NCBI GenBank assembly: GCA_030015575.1
Contig: JASDDO010000001.1
Coordinates: 324,231,595-324,295,594 of the forward strand
Direction: 5' to 3'
Length of the DNA: 64,000 nt
DNA from: Agapanthus africanus
Taxonomy: Eukaryota > Streptophyta > Magnoliopsida > Asparagales > Amaryllidaceae
Positions 1 to 10,623 of this stretch are shown piece after piece. Under the pieces are notes generated by a model. It saw nothing but the letters and a program-made list of their open reading frames with translations, searched no databases and was not told where the DNA came from. Made by a program: the position numbers and the translations under genes. Positions within the stretch are counted from its first letter, which is position 1, and every line of letters begins with the position of its first letter.

Positions 1-1671
1 GGCAAGCAACCCTACCAATTCTGGAGTTAGGAGACCCGGACCCGACTCCTCGAGTTGGTCTCCCACTGGACTCCAGAACCCGGTTACTTGTGCCCTCCTC
101 CTTGGGTCTATCCTAGTGCGGAAAAGTAAATAATATACAAACGGTGACTACTTCCGCTACCTGGAAGTGCCCCAATAAAAGAATATTACATACAAGTTTT
201 TACATGAATGAAAATGAAAAACACTCATCGCACATAAAAACCCCCTGCTATTCAAACACGACGATCCAATATAACATATCCAGCAACACATAACATCACA
301 TGTCATCAACGTAAGTAAATATGTCCATCCCAATTGTCGTTGACATATAGCAACGAAACCGGCGATATCACATATTACACTTACGGTCACAGAAAAGAAA
401 GTGTAGAACTACAACAGTTGGAATCCGCAACCACCTCAGACATCGCATGCCTGACCAAATGAATTTCTTAGACATCGCATGCCTAACAATTATAAACCCC
501 GTATTTTAGTCTCTTTATCGAAAACACTTTTCAATACCAAGTCGGGCAATTCAACAGGATTCCCGACATTTTGATCGAATGCTCGTCGCAAACTTCAGTA
601 GAAGGCTGCACCCCCGATACCGTCGACGAAGTGCACCAAGGCGGAACACCGCTACCGTGAGCACCCGGAGGGATGCTTTCGGCGACGGGGTTCTCCTACA
701 GTCACTTGGTCGGGGCTATGGAGTGAGGCTGTCTATTAAGTTTACCCGGCGAGTATCCGCGTACGCTACGTGATTGCGAAGGACTTTTGATCACATCAAA
801 ATTCCGTGGCAACCGATCAAGTGAGACTAAACTGCTATGTTTATAACATTCATTTAGTTATCTCATAACTATTTGTGAATTCCAATTATTGTATCCCATT
901 CTAGATAAATAGAAAATGTTAAACTTTCCGATCGAACATTCTAACACCCAAGTTTTCCCGATACAGATCAACACATGAAACTAGTCTAACAACATTCAGT
1001 TCGTACCTCAGTACCAACGGTCCAGCCGTAGAAGGGTCAAGCCAACGCCTCACATGTGGCACGCCGTACTGCCCCAAACCCGAAGGTTCAAAGGGCAGTT
1101 CAAGACGGTCACATAATCGAGTTAAGGTTTGTTGTCTTCTAGAGGGACCATCGCGTTACTTGCACTACTTAGAACGTCGTTAAACTACGGAAATATCCAA
1201 CACTTAGAAATTTCCCGACAGGGGAAAAATTGGGTATTTATATCCGGTCGAACTTTTTAACATATTCAAAAATTATCCGGAACGACACATAGATAAAGTT
1301 TGACAATCCGATCGAATGTATGAACTCCCAATACAACCCAAAATACTCAACTCTTGATTTCAGATTAAAAATTCCCAGGAAAACCAGCACTGAAAAATAG
1401 GAGTTACTGTGCAAAACTCAATGGCAGATAAGACAAAAGTGCGGCGGAAGGGCCGCATTAGCACGCTAATGCCGCGGTTCCGCCGCACTTTAGAAAGATC
1501 ATTAGGTAATTTTTGCATCGTAATTCTTAGATTTATCTGCTTGTTTTTCTGCATATTTTTAATTTGCAAAAATCCACATTTTACAAAAATGTCCAGAGAG
1601 CATTTTAAAGTCGGGGTTTCGGGTCGATCGGACTTCTAACTCCGTCTACGCATCGCCTAAGGCTCTAGCTA
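1..1671 (-). other. Untranslated leader of element H (no gene)
   Basis: This stretch lies downstream of the PBS of H in the direction of transcription. It has no ORF of note. It aligns with the C leader and carries one clear feature, the GC-rich hairpin at 1411-1516. The short open frames at 157-390, 579-773 and around 1360-1640 show no conserved protein and I regard them as chance. Confidence 0.7.
1411..1516 (-). other. Leader hairpin of H (GC-palindrome core)
   Basis: The two halves are complementary around a centre at 1463.5. The inner 24-bp arms (1439-1462 and 1465-1488) differ from perfect pairing at about three positions and contain the GCCGCGG core. The outer ends GCAAAA (1411-1416) and TTTTGC (1511-1516) lie in exact mirror register. 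The hairpin is 156 bp downstream of the PBS. Comparable hairpins occur in A, B, C and F at the same distance. Confidence 0.85.
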
Positions 1672-1684
1672 GGCTCTGATACCA
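1672..1684 (-). promoter_or_regulatory. Primer binding site of H
   Basis: On the minus strand this reads TGGTATCAGAGCC, the usual plant copia PBS complementary to the 3' end of initiator tRNA-Met. It is one base from the LTR end, which fixes the LTR border at 1686. Confidence 0.9.
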
Positions 1685-1685
1685 C

Positions 1686-3906
1686 TGTAGGGTTCCTAGG
1701 CACTCCCAAGAGGTCTCACAAGGCATCGAACATGCCAATTTCAAATTCTACGGTGCCTACAAACCCTAAACTACGGATCGTCGGCTAGATGTCTAGGCGA
1801 AAAACTAACTAGTTAACACTTAACTAAAAGTTTAACGGAAATACAACCTTTGTAGATCTGGTGCTCCACCTCCATAGCTCCGCAACGAGGTCCTCTCCGC
1901 TGTCCAAATCAAATCCGGGCTCTAGAGTCGGCTTCGTCGGAGAAAAAGCGAGCTAGGTCGTCGATGTCCATGCCGAAGATGATCTACGTCGAGGCATCGC
2001 TAAATCAAGCTCCACCTTCACCAAGCCCTAAAACTTGTGAAGGAAACACACTCTACTACTTGGCAAGAGGTAGAGGATGAAGAAATAGGAAGTGGGTAGA
2101 CTTTAGAATTGGATTTCTCACTTGTTTGCTCAATTCACCATTGATGAAGAAAGCTTTTTCTTCTTGAGTTCATGGAAGAAGAAGAAGAAATGTTATGATA
2201 TGAATAATCTAAAAAAGAAAAGAAATATAATCCTTATCATAACTTGAACCATGGTCAAGTGTAGAGAATAAATCATGGTTAGTGGGATGGTTAGGGTTAA
2301 GCATGAGACAAAATGGTAACTTGGTCAAAGTCTTCATGAAGCTTCATGAACAAAACAAAAGAAGCCACCATTTTCTCATTTGCTTTACATTTTCCAAAAT
2401 GAATAAATGAATAAATAAATAGATATGAAAATGTAAACCCTAACCATTACATAACCATGGTTTAAACTTTACACAAAACACAAGTTAGCATGCATCATCA
2501 AACATGATACATACAAGTGCACAAAAATATATCACATATACAATGTGCACAATCCAAGTGAGAAAATCCGTTTAAAGTGAACCAATACTAGTTAGTGCAA
2601 AGTAACATATCAAATATATAATTATGCATTAAATCATTAAATCAACACTTGATTCAATGATCCGGTCATGTCGCACACAACCGACTAGTATTCAATGTAT
2701 CGGCTTATCGAATCAACGCTTGAATCGATAACTAGGTTATATCGCATACAACCTTTCCGATACATTCATCGCGAGAATGTAATACGGTATCACATACACG
2801 TATTATTCTCGGTCCCGCACATATCTCATATGCGCTCCTATTTCGTTTCGCTTGAGTCAGGAAACCTCTGTGTAGGACTCTAAAGACTCGTCAATACGCC
2901 GGCAGCAGGTGATGATCATATCAAACACCCACAAGCCGCAAGCGGTCTGCTAAACGTAACGGCCACCCGGGTATTGAGCGATCTGAAGATCGACGAGCAA
3001 GCCCGCTCACACTCCAGTGAATCCGACCAGTAACACTACCGTACAGTCCGGTCTGATCGTTTGATATGTCGCATATCTCGCCTAGGGGTGGTAAACGTCA
3101 GACCCCAATAGCTTGAAAAGTCGTGTCGATATGAGGCTCATAACGGGTCGAGAAACTACTGGTAACACTTACCAGCAATTCTCTGAGCAGCCCTGGCCAG
3201 GGACTTCCTGTTATAGCCAATCGAACACGGCGCAAAATCAACCCCCTATACCGGGAGAGACGAATCCCCTCCTATCGCTCATTGCCTCCATGTGACTCGG
3301 GACTGTACCCAAAAACCACCGTTTTGCACGCCCTCTTGGACGTGGTAAGATGGAAATCAAAGCACAGTGGGAACCACACAAGACTCTATGACGATCTCGG
3401 GTCAACAGACTACTTTGTACCAGTGTCACCAGAGAACTGCCATCTGACGTGAGGTATAATACCATCTGGGAGTTCTCGGCGAGTCCGTCCAGTGTACCCA
3501 GTCTCTACTGAGCACCCGTATATCTCCTCTGATGTTAAACACCGATGGATATGGGATCATCCATCGCCCATCTGTATGAGTCGAGAAGGTATACGCTAGT
3601 CTACTCTGGTATATCGATGCCCCGTCTCGATACACCCACGACTAGGGACTTTCAAGGATGTACTTATTGACTACCATGTCCCCACTAGTATGATCCGCAT
3701 CATAGTCCAGGTTGTCAAGCACACATCCTATAGGGCTTTACCAACATGTAACAGAGAGACAATCAGTATACACGTGAAGGTAAAGTTCAACCAGATAGCA
3801 TACTATCATGACGAGCAAGAAAGTCCTCCCTATATATGTCCCAGCATCCACTACAATATACATCCTATGTACAGTAATGGCCTCTAGGGCATACATATAA
3901 CTAACA
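1686..3906 (-). repeat. 5' LTR of element H
   Basis: The LTR is bounded by TGTAGGG on the left and CTAACA on the right (TG...CA on either strand) and is 2221 bp long. The left border abuts the PBS and the right border abuts element A sequence. It shares blocks with the other copia LTRs here, for example the stretches around 3010-3090 (matching CAGTCCGGTCTG in A, B and C) and the CCTCTAGGGCAT block just inside the U3 end. No coding content is supported. Confidence 0.9.
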
Positions 3907-4556
3907 ACCGTCACTGCCTCCAAGTGCTTCAGGACTGCAATCAACTACCACATGTTTGCTCGACTCCTTTGAGCCGTGGTAGGGTAGTAATCAAAGTACA
4001 GTGGGAACACACTCGAGGCGAAGTGACAGTGTCAAGTCAGCGGACTAAGCTGTACTCATGTCACCTGGGAACTGATAACTGACGATAGGCATAATACCAA
4101 CTAGTCAGTTCCCGACGAGTCCTGTCCAGTGTACTCGTAACCCAACGAACACCCACATACTATCTCAAGTACGACGTACCGATGGCTGTGGGACAGACCG
4201 TCTCCCACACTGGGATGAGAAGCGCATGCGCTAGTCTACTTCGGAGTATCGATGCCCTGTCTCGATAGTCCTGCGACCAGGGACTTGCATAAGGATGTGC
4301 TTATAGATTACCCAGCTCCACTAGTGTGACTGCCATCACAATGCTGGTAATCAAGCAAAGATCCTAAGGGCTCCACTAATGTGTATAGGCGATATACTAA
4401 AATAAACACATGTACACATTGAAGTAGAAACAAACCAAGTAGCATACTATTATTTTGAGCAAGATTGTATATACAAGGTGAATATCCCAAGCTTCCATTA
4501 AGTAATATACAAACTAGTATGATACAGTAATGGCCTCTAGGGCATATACACTAACA
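3907..4556 (-). repeat. 3' LTR of A, first 650 bp of U3
   Basis: This aligns with the corresponding part of the A 5' LTR (about 12136-12785) and of both B LTRs. It ends at CACTAACA next to the PPT. The rest of this LTR is separated by the H insertion and is not in the window. Confidence 0.9.
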
Positions 4557-4573
4557 ATCTCCCACTTGCACTA
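4557..4573 (-). other. Polypurine tract of A
   Basis: The minus strand reads TAGTGCAAGTGGGAGAT directly before the 3' LTR (TGTTAGTG). The same purine-rich block precedes the 3' LTR of B and, on the plus strand, of F (43950-43965). Confidence 0.85.
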
Positions 4574-7500
4574 AGGCCATGTACTGGCGTATCGAAGACC
4601 TATCATCTCGATTAGCCGCTCGAACTGAGTCTGGGTCAAGGCGTTGGTGAATGGATCTGCAGTGTTATCTTCTGAAGTGACTCTCCGAACCTCGATCTCC
4701 TGGCGATCCACGATCTCCCTGATCAGGTGATACCGCCTTAAGATGTGTCTAGATCTCTGATGGGACCTGGGTTCCTTCGCTAAAGCTATAGCCCCGTTGT
4801 TGTCGCAATACAGAGGTATTGGATCAACAATGGACGGAACCACCTGAAGCTCTTTCAAGAACTTCCTCATCTAGACAGCTTCTTTTGCGGCATCAGATGC
4901 AGCGATATATTCCGCTTCCATCATCGAGTCTGCAACGGTTTCCTGTTTGGAACTCTTCCAACACACCGCCCCTCCATTGAGTGTAAAGACAAAACCCGAC
5001 ATGGACTTGGAATCATCCTTGTCACTCTGGAAGCTGGAGTCAGCAAAGGCCTCGATCTGGAGGTCTTTTCCGCCATACACCAAGAACATCTCCTTAGTCC
5101 TTCTCAGGTACTTTAGAATGTTCTTTACTGCTATCCAGTGTTTCTCCCCAGGGTTTGACTGATACCGGCTTACCACACTCAGTGCATAAGCTACATCCGG
5201 TCTGGTACACAACATCGCATACATTATAGAGCCTACCGCAGAAGCGTTGGGTATAATAGACATGCGATCCCTCTCTAAATCAGTCTTGGGAGACATCTCT
5301 TTAGAGAGGGTGATCCCGTGACAAGATGGTAGGTTACCGCGCTTGGAATCTTCCATACTGAATCTCTTCAGTATGGTGTCGATGTACCAGGACTGTGAAA
5401 GTCCTAATATCCTCTTGGATCTATCACGATGGATCTGGATCCCCAGGATGTATGAGGCATCACCCAAGTCTTTCATGGAGAACCTGTGTGACAAGAACCC
5501 CTTGACAGATTGTAGCATAGGAATGTCATTTCCTATTAAGAGAATGTCATCCACGTACAAAACGAGGAATACTACAGTTCTCGCTACAAATCTACTATAG
5601 ATGCATGGTTCATCTGGATTTTTGATAAAGCCAAATTCCTTGACCGTCTCATCAAAACAGATGTTCCAACTCCGCGATGCCTGCTTTAGTCCATAGATGG
5701 ACTTAAGCAACTTGCACACCTTTCCGCTGCTCCCACTCTGAATGAAACCCTCTGGTTGGTCCATATAGACACACTCCTCTAAATTTCCATTTAGAAAAGC
5801 GGTCTTTACGTCCATTTGCCATATCTCATAATCGTGGAAGGTAGCAATAGCAAGAAGGATCCGAATGGATTTCAGCATAGCCACTGGAGAAAAGGTTTCG
5901 TCATAGTCCAAGCCAGGTCTTTGACGGAAACCCTTTGCAACAAGTCTAGGTTTATAGGTCTCAACCTGTCCATCTACACCAATCTTCCTTTTGAAGATCC
6001 ACTTGCATCCTACGGGTTTTACCCCGTCTGGAGCAATGTCCAACGTCCATACTTTGTTGGTGTACATGGACTCCATTTCAGTCCGCATTGCATCCAGCCA
6101 TTTTACTGAGTCAACGCTCTGAACGGCCTGCTGGAAGCTAGTAGGCTCATCATAATCTATGATGCAATCCTCTCTATCCCCGTCTATGAGAAAACCGTAG
6201 TATCTCTCGGGCGGATGAGACTGCCTACTACTCCTGCGGAGCGGCGTAGGAATGTCCTGTTCTTTTGAACCCTCTGGTTCCACTAAACTTTCAGTAATAG
6301 TCTGTGGTTCTGGAATTTCTTCCAGTTCTACTGCGCTCCCACTAATTTCCTTTTCTAAGAACTGGTGTTCTAGAAAGTGGGCATTACGAGAAACAAGGAA
6401 TTTTTGTTCCTCTGCGTGGTAGAAAAGATACCCCCTGGTGTTCTTTGGGTATCCCACAAACTTGCACAGTACTGAGCGTGCCTCGAGTTTGTCCGCATGC
6501 TGCTTTTTGACAAAAGCTGGACATCCCCAGATCTTCAGATATTGAAGATAGGGTTTCTTCCCACTCCATAACTCATAAGGGGTGGTAGGCACAGTCTTAG
6601 TGGGGACTCGGTTCAAAAGGTATGCAGCTGATTCTAGCGCATACCCCCAGAATGATTGCGGTAACTCAGCGTTACCCATCATAGACCGTACCATATCCAA
6701 TAGGGTTCGGTTCCGTCTCTCCGATACACCATTATGTTGTGGAGTGTATGGAGGAGTAAGCTGAGAGAGAATTCCGTTCTCTTTTAAATAGTCCAGGAAC
6801 TCGGCACTCAAGTATTCACCACCTCGATCCGATCTTAGAATCTTGATACTTTTGCCGGTCTGTTTTTCTACTTCATTCTTATATTCATGGAACTTTCCAA
6901 AGGCTTCGGACTTATGTTTCATTAAGAAGACATAACCGTACCTTGAAAAGTCATCCGTAAAAGTAATGAAGTAAGAAAAACCGCTTCGCGCATGTGTAGA
7001 CATTGGACCGCACACGTCGCTGTGTACGAGTCCCAAGAGCTCGCTCGCTCTTACTCCGTGTCCAGTGAACGGAGTCTTTGTCATCTTTCCTTTGAGACAG
7101 GATTGACAAGTGGCATACGATTGATATTCGAACGCATTCAAATATCCTTCTGTATGTAACTTCGTCAACCTTCTCTCATTGATGTGACCCAGTCTACAAT
7201 GCCACAAGAAAGTCTGATTTATTTCCGGAGACTTCCTTTTGTGTGTATTCTGGACATTGAAAATCTGTGGTTGGTTTAATACGTATATACCATTGCTCAA
7301 TGTACCTGACCCAATCAGAACTTGATTAAGGTGAATGTTTACAACATTGTTTACAAACGCAAATTCATAACCTTCTTTAGAAACTAAAGATACAGAAATG
7401 ATATTACAAGTTGCGTTGGGTACAAAAAAGCAATTACGCAAAACCAAAACATGTCCATCTGACATTCCCAGGTGATAGTCCCCCACGGCTTTAGCATCCA

Positions 7501-8519
7501 TGCTAGCTCCGTTCGCAACTCTGAGGGTCATGTCACCTGCCTTCAAAACCCTACGGTTTCTCAACGCCTGCAATGAATTACAGATATGAGATCCTGATCC
7601 GGTATCCAATACCCAGGAAGTAGAGTTTATTGAAAGACAGTTTTCAATAACATACACACCTGAAGCTGAAGCTGCAACCTGCTTCAATTCCTGTGTTCTG
7701 GCCTTCCAGGCCCTGCAATCATTCTTCCAGTGTCCTTTCTTATGAAAATAGAAGCATTCTTCCTTATCCACAAGCTTTCCCGCTTTCTTTGTTGCTTTAG
7801 CTTTTCCCTTCGTATCCACTTTACTAACACCGCCTCTTGGTTTGGCGGGGGCTTTCTTCTTCTTTCCCTTGGCTTTCGCCTTGGACCTAGAAGAAGATGA
7901 TCCTCCTACAAACAAAGTGGATGTTTCCCTACCTTTCTGTAGGGTGCCCTCTGCACTCCTCAGCATGTTGAGGAGCTCTGAAAGTTCAACCTCCTTTTCT
8001 TGTAAGTTGAAGTTCAGTATAAACTGGGCGTAAGTGGAAGGAAGGGACTGGAGAACTAAGTCCGTATAGAGCTCTCTCCAATGTGGTCCCTAGGTCCGCG
8101 AGCTCCTCAATGTAGCTGATCATCTTAAGCACATGTTCTGCTACTGATGATCCGACGGCCATCTTTGCCGAAAATAATTTTTTCGACGCTTCGTATCTTG
8201 CGATACGAGATTGCTCTCCATACAGTTCTTTTGTATGAAGAAATATGGATTCCAAGTCCATATTCTCGTGCCTCCTCTGATGTTCATTGTCCATAGAGGC
8301 AAGTACGAGGCACTTGGCCTTCGCGCTATCAATCTCCCAAGTCTTACGGATTTCCTTATCCGCGACGTTGGAAGTGGGACCAAGGACAGGGGGAGGTTTG
8401 GTGGCAAGAAGATACCCCAGCTTGTCGTAAGTGATTGCCATCTTGACATTCCTGAGCCAATCTTTGTAGTTTGGCCCTGTCAGTATGTTTTTATCTAGAA
8501 GTAACTTAAGTCCAGTCAT
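4571..8519 (-). pseudogene. gag-pol polyprotein of copia element A (frameshift + one nonsense)
   Basis: The frame starts at the ATG at 8519 (MTGLKLLLDK), aligned with B. Order: gag capsid-like region (UBN2/Retrotran_gag type), zinc knuckle, aspartic protease (LDTGSGSH), GAG-pre-integrase HHCC region, integrase core with acidic residues in HSDVCGP, RSDRGGEY and SERRNRT, RT with YVDD at about 5546-5557, and RNase H with ADSS, MEAEY and CDNNG. Breaks: a two-base loss relative to B near 8070 shifts the gag frame, so the next open stretch starts near 7966; a TAG at 4873-4871 replaces a Trp codon in RNase H, after which the frame reopens (4870-4571). The second Cys of the knuckle is Phe (CFYF), unlike B and D, which may damage RNA binding. 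The gene is a recent relic, not functional as it stands. Confidence 0.92.
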
Positions 8520-10609
8520 GTCGAATGGTCGCTGCAATTAGGAGAGAGAGAAGAAACACTCAGCATGATGCTCTTGCAAGTTTAGAGTGGTTTTTAGTTT
8601 GTCTAAACAGGATGGCTCCCACTGTTTCTCAAATCCCTCCTCAAACCATAAAGGAAGAATTAGTCGGGATCAATCCCACCGCACAATACTTGCTTAGCCG
8701 TTCAGCCAGGCCAGTGTCGGTACTTCGAGGGAGGTTTTCCAACGCTTTCGCGAAGTTCCTTAATTAAATAACCTCTTTTCCCTGGGGGCGTAGCCCCGCT
8801 AACACCTTTCTAGACACCTACTAGGTTTATAGCATTGATCGTTTAGTGAGAAATTTCCCGAGGAGTAGCATATACTCACAGTAGGATCGGGATCCAAATA
8901 TAATCGCGTGACGAAATTGAAGGAATCCTACCAGAATCATCACACTCCAAATGGTATGCAACACTAGCAAGTTTCAGTTCTTTTGAAACTCCCGATGTGG
9001 ATTTTTGCCCTATGCTCTTATGACCTTGGCGTGAGGTCAAAATGTCATAAGTCACATGTCAAGTTCTTCCCATCATTATCCAGGTTAATTTGATTCCACC
9101 CGTACCTACCCTTGACGTAGGCCAAAATGGTAGTACGGCTGTCCCAAACCAACGCATTCTATCTATGCAACAGATAAATATCCGGCAGCTACCAATCACT
9201 ATGCCTTGGCGTGAGGTCAAAATACATAGCTTGAATACTACCGAATATTTAACTGAAATGATGGAGGGCTACGAATGGTTTTGGCAAAACCGTGAACGTA
9301 GTGAACTTGATATAATCGATGGAACGAGATAGCTTTTAAAAGGAGTGGCTCAAGCTCCGCATTTAAAAGTTAGTTTTGAAAAGAACCGAGTGGTTTTCCG
9401 AAAGTGTTCCAATGATTTTAACTTGGTTTATTATCTTGCATTAGTTCTTTTAATGCGTGATATTCTTGCATTAGTTCTTTTAATGCGTCCCATCATTTAA
9501 TCCTACCATTGCAGAAAACAACCAAAATATGACGTACGCTTATGCCATTCGCATTCGCCACGGGGCCCCGTCATTACCCGTTAGGTTACTTAACTAACGA
9601 CAGAGCGGGGGCTGGGCTAGCGCGGCTGTAAAACATAAGCAACGCCTAAATAATATCATATATAGATATATTGCAATGATAGCCATTTCAGATCACAGAT
9701 GAACACATTGGATATACTAGGAATCCACAATTCGTACGAGCCTGTAACGAAAAGCAGATTACACGGTCGCGGTGAATAGCCAAAATCCCACCTAAGACCC
9801 TTACGGGTGCGGCAAACTACCCGCCAAGTACCCGAAGCGAAGCAACCTCCCTCAACTCCGTGAGTAGGCCACTCGGCACTTCGGCATACCCGGTAGTTTG
9901 TGCACCCCCTCCATGGGTCTATCCTAGGAGCAAAAACAGTAAAAATAAATTATACAATGATGGCTACAACCCCGACCCGGTTGTGCGGCCATACAAATAA
10001 TTATTACATCAATTTACAAATTTACATGAATTGAAAGAAAAGAAAACTCTCGTCTCACAACCCCCGGCTATTCACCCGCGACAATCCAATGAATTCATAT
10101 ACACATTCCAATAATATTACAGATCACAGATTTGTATAACCCCCACTAATCGACATATAGCGATTAGCAGACGTTCAATACAAATATCACATCACAGAAA
10201 AACCCGTCAGCTAAAGTCTTTTAGAAGTTCGATCAAAAATACGGATTTACAGGCTCCAAATACAAAATTTTCGTTCTGGAAAATCTGGGCAGAAAATACA
10301 TATTCCAAAAATCCTAAAACAACCCCAGAAATACTCTGCACCAAATTTGGACCTCGGCCGAGTCAACTCGGCCGCGGAACCGCGGCGGGAGCGTGCTCCC
10401 GCCGCGTTTCCGTGGCGCTTTGACTCGATCGTTGGACCAAATTTGGTGGGTGTTCACACAAAAGCCTGAGCCGATTTTTAAGATGAAAATTATCAACTTT
10501 TGAACAGAAAAAATTTTGGCAGAAACTTGACAGTTTTGGGTTCGTTTTGCGACTTTTCTTTGATCGATCTTCTAGCTACTTTGCTAACATGTTAGATAGA
10601 GTTTAACTA
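8520..10609 (-). other. Untranslated leader of A (no gene)
   Basis: This 2.1-kb stretch between PBS and gag has no supported ORF. In transcription order it holds the long hairpin (10447-10340), a conserved block with a GTTAG/CTAAC inverted repeat (about 9635-9529), a doubled TTGCATTAGTTCTTTTAATG repeat (about 9489-9437), a hairpin with TTTAAAAG arms near 9330-9371, and three degenerate copies of the 19-bp leader motif near 9202, 9112 and 9030. All align with the leader of B. Confidence 0.75.
10340..10447 (-). other. Leader hairpin of A, 108 bp
   Basis: This is a long inverted repeat centred at 10393.5 with a GT loop. Outer arms ACCAAATTTGG (10340-10350) and CCAAATTTGGT (10437-10447) are exact complements in mirror register. 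The inner arms hold GCCGCGGAACCGCGGC-type sequence, with GGGAGC/GCTCCC at the tip. It is 162 bases downstream of the PBS. Confidence 0.9.
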
Positions 10610-10622
10610 GGCTCTGATACCA
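10610..10622 (-). promoter_or_regulatory. Primer binding site of A
   Basis: The minus strand reads TGGTATCAGAGCC (initiator tRNA-Met type), one base from the LTR end at 10624. Confidence 0.92.
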
Positions 10623-10623
10623 C

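Larger units (their letters stand above)
1..3906 (-). mobile_element. Element H: copia LTR retrotransposon, 5' part only (leader + 5' LTR)
   Basis: This is a minus-strand Ty1/copia element of which only the 5' LTR and the first 1.67 kb of leader lie in the window; the coding region is beyond the left edge. The leader at 1-1671 matches the leader of element C at about 31204-32598, and the two LTRs have nearly the same length (2221 and 2220 bp), so H and C belong to one family. The right end (TAACTAACA) is followed by ACCGT at 3907-3911. The interrupted sequence continues as the 3' LTR of element A, as judged against intact copies near 12136 and 53980. H is therefore a nested insertion younger than A. 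The left TSD is outside the window, so the ACCGT duplication is inferred. Confidence 0.85.

Noticed and set aside
1672-1684. tRNA gene at the TGGTATCAGAGCC sites
   Set aside because: Only the 13-base complement of the tRNA 3' end is present, at LTR borders; these are primer sites.
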